64,000 bases of DNA from Delphinus delphis (lineage: Eukaryota; Chordata; Mammalia; Artiodactyla; Delphinidae): NCBI RefSeq assembly GCF_949987515.2, contig NC_082695.1:72752466-72816465 (forward strand), in the 5' to 3' direction. Every line of letters begins with the position of its first letter. Within the stretch, counting starts at the first letter, position 1. A model generated the notes under the pieces. The model saw only the letters and a list, made by a program, of their open reading frames with translations. It did not search any database and was not told where the DNA came from. The translations under genes and the position numbers were made by a program. Of the stretch, positions 25,814 to 36,830 are shown piece by piece.

Positions 25814-26740
25814 CAGTAAGTCCCCTATGTATGAACTAGTTCCATTCCGGGAGCATGTTGGTAAGTCCCATTTGTTCAAAAGTCCAACAAAGTTAGCCTA
25901 AGGACCCAACTAACACAATTGGTTATTAGTACTGTACTGTAATAGGTTTATAATACTTTTCACACAAATAATACGTAAAAATCAAACACAAAAAATAAAC
26001 ATTTTTAACCTTACAGTACAGTACCTTGAAAAGTACAGTAGTACAGTACGATAGCTGGCATATAGGAGCTGACATTGAGTGAACAGGCAAGAAGAGTTAC
26101 TGACTGGAGAAGGGAGAGGAGGTGGGAGATGGTAGAGCTGAAGGGTCGTCAGCAATAGGAGACGGCAATTTCTGTCATGCCTGACATTGATGGCACAAGG
26201 TTTTGGTTCCTTGCTGGATTCAATTCTATGTCTGGGTCGTAGCTCTTTTTTTGTCACCGTAGATGACACGGTAGCACTGGATTGAGTCCTGAATGGCTGC
26301 TGCAACCTTCGTGTACCGTTCTACGTTCAGGTCCTTTGCCTCAAAAACTAACAGTGCCTCCTCAAATATAGAAAATCCCCTTGCCATTTCCTGCATTGTG
26401 AATCTCTTCAGTTCTTCAGTTACTTCTTCCTCTTGTCTCTCTTCGTCCTTTCTCTGGGCCTCCAATTCCATCAGGTCTTCATCAGTAAGCTCCTCATGTT
26501 GCAGAGCAAGGAGCTCAATGAAGTCGTCCTCCTGCAGATCTAGCTTGAAATAAAGATACTGTACTACTGTGCTCTCTACAGTACTGTGAAGTACACACAA
26601 GCACAACCACCTGCAGAGGATGCATGCACGTGACAGTGTACGCCAGACACGTGAACTAACTTGCGTAATTGGACATGCGAACGCATGTTCGCATCTTTGA
26701 ATGTTCACAACTTGATGGTTCATATGTAGGGACTTACTAC
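25814..26740 (-). mobile_element. Internally deleted Tigger (TcMar/pogo) transposon
   Basis: The terminal inverted repeats are cagtaagtcccctatgtatg at 25814 and its near complement (ggttcatatgtagggacttac) ending near 26740. The left TIR is preceded by TA. At about 0.93 kb the element keeps both ends and the 3' part of the transposase frame only; the rest of the transposase is missing. It resembles the artiodactyl/carnivore Tigger1-like families as I remember them. Confidence 0.85.
26226..26723 (-). pseudogene. Tigger transposase C-terminal remnant (open frame)
   Basis: The minus-strand frame of 165 codons carries, in its last ~100 residues, the acidic C-terminal tail of Tigger/TIGD1-type transposases: EELTDEDLMELEAQR, an E-rich stretch, then KRFTMQEMARGF, FEEALLVFEAKD and YRVIYGDKK. 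The DNA-binding domains and DDE catalytic core are absent. The first ~65 residues are read-through of the 5' noncoding end fused by the internal deletion. The acidic part has no stop codon, which may be chance or may reflect modest age. Not expected to be a functional protein. Confidence 0.75.
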
Positions 26741-26811
26741 TGCATGTTATATGCCTTAAACTTATACAGTGTTATATGTTAATTATATCTCAATTAAAAA
26801 AGAAAACAGGG

Positions 26812-26930
26812 AATTCCCTGGCGGTCCAGTGGTTAGGATGCTTTCACTGCCGAGGGCCCGGGTTCAATCACTGGTTGGGGAACTAAGATCCCACAAGCTG
26901 TGCAGCATGGCCAAAAATAAAAAAATATAT
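26812..26930 (+). mobile_element. CHR-1-type tRNA-derived SINE, sense
   Basis: ggaattccctggcggtccag through cagcatggccaaaaataaaa. It lies in the A-rich end of the L1 piece; attaaaaaagaaaaca-like text occurs on both sides. Confidence 0.88.
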
Positions 26931-27084
26931 TTTTAATTAAAAAAAAGAGAAAACAAAAAATCTGCTATGTCATTTTTTGGTATTGTTTCTTATTCCTTGA
27001 GGATATAGTCAAGCTTGTCTCTTTGTTTTTGATCTAGTAAGTTTAGTATTTAAAAAAAAAATTTGGATAATTTCAACATCTGAA

Positions 27085-27204
27085 TTTTTTTTTCCTTTGG
27101 TCACACCACGTGGCTTTCGGGATCTTAGTTCCCCCACCAGGGATCTAAGTGGGGCCCTGGCAGTGAGAGTGACAAGTCCTAATCACTGGACTGCCAGCTA
27201 TGCC
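27085..27204 (-). mobile_element. CHR-1-type SINE, antisense, diverged
   Basis: Flanked by exact 11-bp duplications caacatctgaa (27074-27084 and 27205-27215). The body reads gatcttagttcccccaccag, then ctggactgccagc. Confidence 0.88.
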
Positions 27205-27599
27205 CAACATCTGAAATTTTGTAGGTCTGTTGTGCTCTGTTTTTTCTACTGTTCTCACTCAGGGTACCCTGTTTGCTTGAATGTTTATTTATTTATTTAT
27301 CCATTCATTTATTACTGTGAGCTATGCATTTTCCTTAAGAAATTATTTGAGGGAATTGCTTGAAGCCTAGGATGAAAGAGTGGTTCTCTGAGATTTAAAT
27401 TTGTTTCTGCCAGGTTCCTAAAGATATTAACAGTCTGGGGCAACTTTAAGATAAAGTCATAGCTTGAGCTTTCCTGGTTTACCCAGGAAGTGAATTGGGG
27501 CCACAAAATCCACAGGAAGACTTGTTTTCTATTACAGATTCTCTGGGCCAGGGGTTTAATTCCTCCTGATCTACTCAGGTCCAAGAAGACTTTCCTGAC

Positions 27600-27990
27600 A
27601 TTAAGCGTACAGCTTCAGATTATTTTCCATTATAGGTTATTACAAGATATTGAATATAATTCCCTATTGCAATACAGTAAATCCTTGTTGTTTGCCTATT
27701 TTATATATAATGGTGTGTATATATTAATCCCATACTCCTAATTTATCCTTTCCCCTCTCCTCTCCCCTTTAGTAACCATGAGTTTGTTTTCTATATCTGT
27801 GAGTCTGTTTCTGTTTTGCAAATAAGTGGATTTGTATTACTTTTTTTGATTCCACATATAAGTGATATCATATGATATTTGTCTTTCTCTGCCTGACTTA
27901 CTTCACTTAGTATGATAGTCTCTAGGTCCATCCATGTTGCTGCAAATGGCATTATTTCATTCTTTTTTATGGCTGAGTAACAGGATCCCA
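27600..27990 (-). mobile_element. Antisense L1 3' fragment
   Basis: 'attacaagatattgaatataattccc', then 'atctgtgagtctgtttctgttttgc', then 'ggtccatccatgttgctgcaaatggc' is standard antisense L1 3' text. Confidence 0.75.
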
Positions 27991-28269
27991 ACTTTATGTG
28001 TGAAAGATCTCCTACTAGATCCCTGGTCTTTGGCTTTTGTAGATCTTTATCCAAGAAGCCTTGACAACTGAAGTTCAAGTTCAGAAAACACCCTCGATGC
28101 AAAAGCATCCTCACTGTTCTACTTATTTATCTGGGTTTCTGCCTTTACTTGGATTTTAGCCTGATAGTTCTTTATTACCCTATCATGTCAGTTGTTAAAT
28201 GCTTTCAAGAAGATTTTAAAAAATACATATTTGACCTAGGCTGTTTTTAGTTGTTTTCTGCAGGAGGGC

Positions 28270-28560
28270 TGGTCAGAACTTCTAGTTAGTCTTAGTACTG
28301 GCAATGAAAGTCTGATCTCAGTGTTTGACCTCGGGCAGGTTACTTAACTGATCTCTGCTCCGTTTGCTCCTCTGTAAAATGTAAACAATAATAGCATTGG
28401 GTTGGCCAAAAAGTTCATTTGGCTGTTTCACACCATCTCACAGAAGAACCCTAACGAACTTTTTGGCTAACCTAATACCTAGCTCAAAGAACAGCTGTGA
28501 AACATACATAAAATAACAAATGTATAGTGCTTAGAACAATGCCTGACACATAGGAAGTGA
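28270..28560 (+). repeat. MIR, sense, split by a mariner MITE
   Basis: tgacctcgggcaggttactta, then cctctgtaaaatgtaaacaataatag, then (after the MITE) cctagctcaaagaacag, then gtgcttagaacaatgcctgacacatagg follows MIR throughout. Confidence 0.85.
28397..28475. mobile_element. Mariner MITE, 79 bp
   Basis: The ends are ttgggttggccaaaaagttc and gaactttttggctaacctaa, inverted repeats of about 20 bp. A TA follows on the right and a mutated CA precedes on the left, as for mariner insertion at TA. Matches the artiodactyl Mar1-derived short elements. Confidence 0.9.
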
Positions 28561-28919
28561 CCCCTGCTTTTCCAAGCTCCAGTCAGCCCGGCCACCACTG
28601 TCATCTGTTCTCACTCTACTTCTCTTCGTGGCTTTTTGTCACGGTTGAACTTAAAATCATGATTTCTGTAGCTATTAGGTAACATCTGTCTCCCCAGTTA
28701 GATTCATCTCAAAGAGATGGGATTTGTCTGTCACTCGACTCTGTATCCCTAGTTTCTAGCATATGACATGGCTTATATTAGACACTTACCAAACATTTGC
28801 TGAACAAATAGATGTGTATTTCTACATTTTTAAGAGAACACAAACAGAATGTGAACCCTCTCTAGGTGGAGAGGGCTTAATGGATATTCCTAACTCTGGT
28901 TAAGCACACTCTAGAATTG

Positions 28920-29065
28920 GGTCAGGGGTGAATATCCTAACCTTTGTATCTCAGTTTCCTTTTCTGTGAAAGGGAGATAACAATAGCACCTACTTTGTAG
29001 GTTAAATAAAACACTTTAGTAGGGAGGCTGCAGGTGGTAAGAACTCAGTAAATGCTAGCTGCAAT
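28920..29065 (+). repeat. MIR, sense
   Basis: 'tatctcagtttccttttctgtgaaagggagataacaatagcacc', then 'aagaactcagtaaatgctagc' fits the MIR 3' half. Confidence 0.75.
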
Positions 29066-29069
29066 TATT

Positions 29070-30100
29070 TCACCTATTTTTTTTTTTTTTTGGTGACTCT
29101 CCTGAAAACAGTCCACTTCAAGAAAGCATAGACTAAAAAAAATAGGGGCCAGAGATCATCTGGAAAGTGGAGTATGTCGACGTTTTAGCTTTTCCGCTTT
29201 CTGAAAATGTGTATGACACGGTGTTTAGATGAAAAGCAGAAAAGAGCTTCTCACCGTGCCTGCACTGTTATTCTTTTCATTCTCTAGGGTGTTACTGTAG
29301 CACTTAACTAGAGAAAATGTACACACATTTATAGAAAGAGCTGGGGGCTCCTATACCCCCGTCAGGTTTTACCATTTGATTTACATTTAGTGAAATAAAT
29401 TATAAACATTTATAAAAGTCACCAGAGCAAAGTAATAGAGTGTCCTGAGGAATAGGAGGAAGGGACTCAATTTCTTAGGTGAGAAATACATGCCTCCTGG
29501 GCCTGTGAGGAATAAAACTCAAGGCATTCCAGATACAGCTGGAAACACTGTGGATGTCTTGGGTATCAGCCTTCTGACAGGCCTTATAAACGTACAAATC
29601 TAGGTTACAGTTGATTTCCATTTGTGAGGACCTCATTCATCATCATTTCAAATGTTGCCATCACTATATATTACCAGCTCCCACTGAGGCTTATACATCA
29701 TATTGCCCGATTCACGGATGTTGTGGAAGTGAGTTTGGTCCTCAGGTATCTTTTAGGCCAGCTTTTCTTATCTCATGGTCTAAAGCCCAAAGGAGAAATA
29801 ATGTTACAAAATGAGTAACGCTCTATATTGAGGCTAGAGTGTGGTGGTTATCTGAGTTGAAATAAGCAGCAACAAAGCCAAAAAAAAATTAATGAAAACA
29901 TGTTTTTTTCCTACTGGAATAATGCCCCTCTACGCTCCGTCGGTCAGCAATGGTAACTGCCAATGTGCTGTCAATCACAAACCTCTGAAGGGAAGAAGCA
30001 GCACACTGGTGGTTATTTGCATAAATTTTAAAAAATGCTCATTGAAATGGAGGTCTCATCATATTCAAACCAAATGAGAATAAACTGTCCTTAAAATTAA
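29070..30100. other. Intergenic, no gene recognised
   Basis: Two overlapping + strand frames of 67 and 64 codons at 29.61-29.82 kb show no domain. No repeat recognised. Confidence 0.5.
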
Positions 30101-30108
30101 CTGACGGG

Positions 30109-30311
30109 CTTCCCTGGTGGTGCAGTGGTTGAGAGTCCGCCTGCCGATGCAGGGGACACGGGTTCGTGCCCCGGTCCGGGAGGATCCCACATGCCGCGGA
30201 GCGGCTGGGCCCGTGAGCCATGGCCGCTGAGCCTGCACGTCCGGAGCCTGTGCTCCGCAACAGGGAGAGGCCACAACAGTGAGAGGCCCGCGTACCGAAA
30301 AAAAAAAAGAA
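30109..30311 (+). mobile_element. CHR-type SINE, sense, young
   Basis: gcttccctggtggtgcagtgg head, near-consensus body, A-tail ending near 30309. Partial flanking duplication. Confidence 0.95.
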
Positions 30312-30317
30312 ATTGAC

Positions 30318-30500
30318 AGCAGTGCTTCTCACCTTAACTGCACATGAGGTTAACCTGGGGGATCTTTAAATGTTCTGATGCCCAGGCCCCACCCCTGATC
30401 AAAATAAGTCAGTATTCTGGAGGTAGGGCCCTGACGCTGGTATTTTTTAAAGCTTTGCAGGTTGTTATAACAGGCTGCCACGGCTGAGAACTGCTGACCT
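30318..30500. mobile_element. MER5-type hAT-Charlie element
   Basis: cagtgcttctcaccttaactgcacatg to ggctgagaactgctg, with 'gatgcccaggccccacccc' inside. Confidence 0.8.
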
Positions 30501-30824
30501 AGACTCTTGTTATTAAGGAGGTTATAGTTCTGGATGACAATATCACTATCCTTTAGAAAAGAACCAGCCTATTAAGGAACCTAAAGGAAAGTGAGGATCA
30601 TATCCTGAGTAGACAAACCCAGTCTTGGAGAGCTGGTGACCTCTCAACATGGAGATGGCAGTCATGGGACAGTACACATTGTGTTACTCATCTTCTAGCA
30701 TGAACTTCTGGACGTGCTGCCCTGGCGCTGGGATATAAGTTCTATGCATTGTTGGGAAGGCATGCCTCACTGAATGTAGTCACTCCTCTGTCTGGACTTA
30801 GAGACAGAAACTTTCATGGTGTAA

Positions 30825-30950
30825 ACTGCATAGACGTGGTATTGAGTCAGACGGGCCCAGGTGCTAATCCTGGATGTGTGAACTTGAGCTAGCTTCTTAA
30901 TTTCTCCAAGCCTCTCTTTCCTTATCTGTAAAATACTACAGACTGTATAG
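30825..30950 (+). repeat. MIR, sense
   Basis: ggtgctaatcctggatgtgtgaacttgag, then tctccaagcctctctttccttatctgtaaaat fits MIR. Confidence 0.75.
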
Positions 30951-30967
30951 GATAGTTGCTGCTATTA

Positions 30968-31285
30968 TTATTTTTTTGAGATGTAGTAATTGACATTATA
31001 ATATAATAACATTATATTAGTTCCAGGTATATAACATAATGATTTGATATTGTGATATTGTGATATTGTGAAATGAGGACAAAGTAAGTCTAGTTAACAG
31101 CCATCACCATGCATAGTTAACAATTTTTTCCTTGTGATGAGAACTTTTAAGATCTACTCTCTTAACTTTTAAACATACAATACAGTATTATTAACTATGG
31201 TCACCATGTTGTACATTATATCTCCCGGACTTATTTTATAACTGGAAGTTTGTATCTTTTGACCACCTTCACCCAACTGTTACTG
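30968..31285 (-). mobile_element. Antisense L1 3' fragment with a small ATTGTGAT duplication
   Basis: gatgtagtaattgacattat, then accatgttgtacattatatctcccgg, then tgaccaccttcacccaac is antisense L1 3' sequence. A short gatattgt tandem run is at 31046-31070. Confidence 0.65.
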
Positions 31286-31784
31286 TTATTTTATACAAAA
31301 AAACACTCATTACATTCTCTATGCATAGATTTTTGTATTTGGTACTGAGATAAATAAAAGAGATTTACAAAAAAAGACGAAGTGAACTTCCTTTTACTCT
31401 GCATCTTATCTAGAATAAGTCCATAATGGAATCTGAAGATAATTAATATTAATTATGAACCCTGAGAGTACCTTCCGAATTGTCCATACAAAGGGTATTT
31501 AGTGTAGTTTATGAATTGATGTATTTCTACTGAACTCTCATTTTTAGAAAATTAATAATCTAAGTATGTTATATGAAGTCTTTCTGCTTATCTGGATATT
31601 TAATTAACCAGAAAGTCAAATTTTGAAACTGTGTTGAAGAATTCATGGTTGCAGATGTGGTCCCATGTTCTAAATCAGTGAAAAATGGGACTGGAAGCAA
31701 GAAATGTAATCAGAGCAAGGATTCTGGTCATCTCCCTGGAAGGATCAGGAAACGTGTGTGTTGTGTCTTTGTGGCTGACAGGTT

Positions 31785-31796
<12 letters not shown>

Positions 31797-31832
<36 letters not shown>
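31797..31832. repeat. (GT)18 microsatellite
   Basis: Thirty-six bases of uninterrupted GT, likely polymorphic. Confidence 0.95.
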
Positions 31833-31838
<6 letters not shown>

Positions 31839-31966
31839 TTCTTAAACTAGGATTCTGGAGATATTGATAAAATCCCTCCAAAATGAACTTACAGTGGCCA
31901 AAAGAAAAAAGTTTAGAACTAATAGCTGAAGCCCATAAATTCTAGGCATAATGGGGGCAAAGTACA

Positions 31967-31967
<1 letters not shown>

Positions 31968-31997
<30 letters not shown>

Positions 31998-32189
31998 GCG
32001 GTACGCGGGCCTCTCACTGTTGTGGCCTCTCGCGTTGCGGAGCACAGGCTCCGGACGCGCAGGCTCAGCGGCCATGGCTCACGGGCCCAGCCGCTCCGCG
32101 GCATGTGGGATCTTCCCGGACCGGGGCACGAACCCGTGTCCCCTGCCTTGGCAGGCGGACTCTCAACCACTGCGCCACCAGGGAAGCCT
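31968..32189 (-). mobile_element. CHR-type SINE, antisense, young
   Basis: The T-tail from 31968 is followed by gcggtacgcgggcctctc through gcgccaccagggaagcc. The T/A-rich flanks (ttaatttatttatttttt / tttatttattttttaatt) are similar on both sides. Confidence 0.93.
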
Positions 32190-33220
32190 TTATTTATTTT
32201 TTAATTGTGATAATGAAATTATAAATTATATAATATTTTTCATTGTACTACCTCAAAACACACTTTACAATCATGAGCTAATTAATCTTAAAACTACCCC
32301 TCATGGACTTTTATGATCTGTATCCCCTGAAGGAGAATGAAAGGTAGAGTGATTACATGATCCATATACTGAAGCAGGAGCCAGGAGTCTTGGATCTCAG
32401 TCTTCAATTTTTACCTAATCATTGGAACATTATTTGGCTAAAAGAAACCTCTTGAATAACCTTTTTGAACCAATTATTTATTTCAGAATAGTTTGATCAT
32501 AAAAAAGAAATCTAGCATTTCCTTCCCTTTATTAAAAACCGTTGTCATGGAAATATTTCAGTTCCCTATGTCCTCCAGTAGCCTACATCTGAACAGGTCA
32601 TAAACAAGCAGATTGACTGAGGTCCAGCAAAGTCTTTTATGATGGAAGTGAGGTTCCTAACGGGCCACATTACAGAAATTTTCCAAAGTCCATTTCCCAG
32701 GATAAGGAGATAATAAAAGACATCTTCGAGGCTTGGCTGTGCTCTATAACCATGGTTTCTTATCCTAACTGGTTTAGCTGCCTCCCTCCTTCTACACCAG
32801 ATACACTAAATCCATTGCTCTTTCCCATGCAGAAGTCTTTTTTATTTTATTTCATTTTGATCGACTAATAAAAAGGAAGATCTGTTTACTAGAAGTCCCA
32901 TGGTATCTCTTGGAGACTACTTACCCCAAACATTGGAAAGTGAAGATATTTCCCAAGCAGTTCAGGTTTGTTTTTTGCTTTTTAACCAAATGATTTCATT
33001 AACAGATACCGTCATTCACTTCATTCTGGCTAGGGAATCTGACCAGTATGATTTTATATTCAAAACAAAAACATCCTCCTTACTTACCTCAGTGTAAGAC
33101 TTAAGTATCACATTCTGTGAATTTGTTTAAACATAGTGGTGCAAGAGCGATCACAAAATTCAGCTCAGAGCAGGAATGTTTCATATCCTGAATGGGTAAG
33201 AAGAGGGAAATTGAAGGTGC
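32190..33220. other. Intergenic, no gene recognised
   Basis: A/T-rich DNA; short frames only. Confidence 0.5.
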
Positions 33221-33229
33221 TGTCTTAAT

Positions 33230-33448
33230 TCATGCCGGGCTCTGGGCGCAGAGGCTTCAATAGTTGTGGCACGTGGGCTCAGTAGTTGTGGCTCACGGGC
33301 TCAGTAGTTGTGGCACGTGGGCTCAGTAGTTGTGGTGCACGGGCTTAGTGGCTCCATGGCATGTGGGATCTTCCCAGACCAGGGATCGAACCCGTGTCCC
33401 CCGCATTGGCAGGTGGATTCTTAACCACTGCACCACCAGGGAAGTTCC
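33230..33448 (-). mobile_element. CHR-type SINE, antisense, truncated and internally expanded
   Basis: Four successive gtagttgtgg units at 33262-33335, then the head complement caccaccagggaagttcc. The T-tail side is missing. Confidence 0.85.
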
Positions 33449-33449
33449 C

Positions 33450-36200
33450 AAAATTGGTTTTTGAGACCATGAATCTAGGAAATGCATCAGACTGCTATCT
33501 ATATCTTCACGCTTATTTGTGGGAAGAAACAATACACCTACCTCCAGGCACACACGTACATGTATGTACACAGAGCCGGTTCATAGAACCTGGAGCAAAA
33601 CATGAAAAGGATTGTGTTTATGATCTAAGAGAAAGACCAGGATGGTTTGTGTAGACTTACAGCTTTCATAATAACATGATAAATCATTCATAAAATATGC
33701 TTTATAAAGCCAGAACTGAAGGGCAAGAACAAATAGCTTATCACACTGGGTCAGATCACTGCCAACCAAGCCCATATCCTGATGGTGGCTTGAGGGGGCT
33801 GTATCATGGGACACTGAAATTGCCCCCATGGTGTAAAATTCCAAAGGTTGACGGGTCCTACTGAGACCCCCCAAAGGTTGTGGCTTTGCTGTGAGAATGG
33901 ACAGTACGAGCCCTCCCTGAATCTGTTGTCCACTGACTTAACTAAACACTGTCTTGAATTCATTTTCCTTCTGAGGCTATATCACTTCTGGGGCCAAGCT
34001 TCACAAGTTTACTGTCCATGGTGTCAAGACTAAAACCACCTCTGTTAAATTTCAGAGCGTATTCAACTGGGTGTTCCAGAATGTAATGAATAGACTGGGC
34101 CTGTTGGAAAGGATCCAGTGGGTTAGAGAGGGGTGGGAATGGGGTCCAGGCCCCCTTGGGATGACTGATCCATAATAGGAGTAGGTAGCAGTAGGATGCA
34201 GCTGTCGTTGAGGAGATGTTTCTAGGTGTGGTCATGGGAGGCCTTTTTGATGGTTTCTGTTTTCTTCTAGAACCAGGAATCAAAGTCATCTACTGGGAGT
34301 GAGGAAGTAGAAGGGGCATCGGGAATATGAGAGCACAGTTGAGTTGGAGACTATGAATTCACAGTGGGCAGAAACTCTTGGGCTTCTTTATTTTCTTCAA
34401 TGATTTTCAACTACCCAGGTTCAGGCTCAGATAAAAGAGAAACAGCAGAAGACAGAGAAACACAACTGGGGAGTAACTGCAAGAACAGGACTGAAATGAG
34501 AGACTGGAATTTGTTAGACCAGGAGGGTGGTGACATGATTACCAAGAGGTCTCAGAATTAGAAGACAGCAGAGAGGATAATGGTCTTGATGATGACAAGG
34601 GACATGTGGGATTCTAAATTGGGGTGTGAGAGTCTGTGATCAGAGTTGGCATTTAAACCATTGATTTTGAAGATGGGAGCAATTTGGATGTTGACAAAGT
34701 CTAAGATGTAGAAGAGAGGAAAAGGCAATTGGAAATGAGGAGGTCAAGGGCCTGAGAAGCCGGGAGGTTGGATGGACATCTTTGCATCTGTTCACTATAT
34801 CCCAGGAATAGAGGTGGATGGAATAATCCACCTCTACAGAATCAGGCACCAAAGTCTTCACTCAGCATAGGTGTGTGTGGGGAGTGGGGGTCTGACGAGG
34901 CGGCAACAAGGAGGAGGAGGTAGGATGCCACAAGCCTGAAAGCAGTGCTTTACAGTTATTAAACTGAAACTTCAATGATAAACTGAAAAATATAATGGAA
35001 TGTATTTTTAATGTGCTGCAGTTTTAACATAGGGTAGCCAATGCTATAAAATAACACAAGACTTCTGATTATTTTATAAAGAACTTGAGTTTACATGATT
35101 ATGAGAAATTTCTGTTACTATAAGAGCATAGGAGCTTTGTTTGTTTTATATTAATTGGAGTTGAGGCTTCATGGGGCAGATCCCGTGGACCATGCAGAGT
35201 GAGTGGCCATTAGCTAGCAGGGCTTACTGGAATTATCTATCAGAAGGTAACAAGGCCATTTTCCCAGGCTCTGTTTCACCCATGAGAAAGAGAAGATTCC
35301 TTCCCCATGGTCCAAAGATACTCGGTTCTAGGAGAAAGGAAAAGAGAGGAAGAGAAATTGTTTTTGTGACATTCCCTAAGGGTAGTTAGTAAGAATGGTC
35401 TTAGAAATCTTCCCGCTGAAACAGGTGGGGAGGCTTCAGATAATCTGAAGTTCTTCACCATCACAGCCTTTGGATGCCCAGAAATTTTCCTTTCGCTTGG
35501 ATGCTTTGTCAGTCTCTGTAAATGCTAAGAACGGGCAGGCAGCCAGTGTGTACAAGGCTTGCTGCTTGTCCCGAAGTGCTTCTCTGGTCACTAGCCTCCT
35601 TTCAATAATAACACCTGCCCTTTTCTTGCAGCTCTCTATTACGGCTGGCCCCAGAGAATTCCAGAGGCATCCACGCTGCCTGGAGCAGAGGGAGAGTTCT
35701 CTGGGCGTGAAACATAACACCAAGAGCTGTTTTGTCCTAGCACAGGCGTGAGTCCTGGTGAACTTACTCCACTTTTACAGCTCAGAACCACCTTCTAAAC
35801 TCCTGCTTTGTTTCCACGTGACAGGCTTCAAGTTCCCTGAAAAATCTAGTAGGTTAAGTGGAGAGACCAGAAGCAGACTATGATGCAATCCAAACATGAA
35901 TTCAGTAAATTGCCCTGAGTTCTTGGATATGAAGTTTTAAGAAATGCTTACAGCTGCTTGCATTTGATACCCCAGAGAAGAAGGCTTCCAATTATCTACT
36001 ATCTTATATAGTCCACAGAATTTTGAAATCTGGACAGACTTTGAGATTGTCTCTTCCCATCACCTCGTTCTTAAAGGTCTGAACCTGTGTGGGCATCTCT
36101 TGTCCTTGTGTGTTCAATGGCCCCATTTCATTTGCAGTCCTTCCCCGCTCTCATGCCATATGGTCCTCGTAGCACTGTCAACTACTCTACTCTGTCCTCC
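33450..36200. other. Intergenic, old repeat-like DNA without a gene
   Basis: 34.2-34.9 kb (e.g. 'gtttctgttttcttctagaaccagg', 'atctactgggagtgaggaagtag') looks like a very old LINE-type relic. Frames of 82-109 codons at 33.3-34.3 kb and ~95 codons at 35.4-35.75 kb overlap on both strands and show no domains. Confidence 0.4.
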
Positions 36201-36259
36201 CCTCCCCCTTGCACTGGGGTGGGACAGTGACCCAGGCTGAACCTACCTTGGTTTGATAG

Positions 36260-36830
36260 AACAGCTTGGGCTGCAAGCAAACTTCTCATTTATTATACAG
36301 AAGGAACCAGGCTGTAGAATGAAGCCAAGTACAGACAAGCAGAGCCTAGTGCCAGAGCCCTGATGATATTGTCTGTACTTCTGGATTCAGGCATGTTTTC
36401 CTATTTGCCTCCAAATGGTAGCCCAGGATAAACATGGTTCTGCACTTTGCTTTCTTCGTCTTTCAGTTAAACAATATAACCTTGAGATACTCCATATCAG
36501 TATAGAGAGAGCATCCTCATTTATTTTTACAACTACCTAGTACTTCATTGTTGGATGGATCAGGAATTGATTCAACCACTTCTCTATTGAGGGACATCTG
36601 GGGTTATTTCCAACCTTCTGATATTTCAAATGCATGTCACTTAATATTTTCCCAATGCTGTTGGTCTTAGAAGTAGGATGGCTGGATTAAAGTACCAGTG
36701 TAATTTTTGCCAGATATGGACACATTCTTCTCCACAGGGATTGTTTTGTATTTTACCAGCAATATGGGAAAGTCTTGTTTCTCCACTATGTTGCTCACAG
36801 AGTATGTGGTCAAACCTTTGGTTTTTTTCC
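36260..36830 (-). mobile_element. Old antisense L1 fragment
   Basis: 'ctctattgagggacatctggggttatttccaacc', then 'agtaggatggctggattaaagtacc', then 'cttctccacagggattg' is antisense old L1 text. Confidence 0.6.

Larger units (their letters stand above)
25702..26955 (+). mobile_element. L1 3' end, itself invaded by Tigger and a SINE
   Basis: Flanked by an exact 15-bp duplication aaaaatctgctatgt (25687-25701 and 26956-26970). After removing inner elements the text reads tgatgtgatagtgttagctt, then gtgttatatgttaattatatctc, the familiar L1 3' end. Confidence 0.75.
25480..27260 (-). mobile_element. Antisense old L1 hosting a multi-layer insertion nest
   Basis: The outer pieces (25500-25701; 26956-27084; 27205-27260) read as antisense old L1-type text and are collinear once the inserts are removed. 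Inserts are an L1 3' end at 25702-26955 and a SINE at 27085-27204. Confidence 0.6.

Noticed and set aside
26293..26553. + strand frame of 86 codons, Ser-rich
   Set aside because: It is the antisense shadow of the Tigger transposase remnant.
26812..26930. tRNA-like sequence with A/B-box resemblance
   Set aside because: It is the tRNA-derived head of a SINE (as at 61098 and other sites), not a functional tRNA gene.
31797..31832. GT run as a possible regulatory or CRISPR-like repeat
   Set aside because: It is an ordinary dinucleotide microsatellite with no spacers; no CRISPR array exists in this eukaryotic DNA.
34190..34930. Possible endogenous retrovirus or gene between 33.6 and 34.9 kb
   Set aside because: No LTR pair, no protease/RT/integrase motifs and no long frame; at most a very old LINE-like relic.
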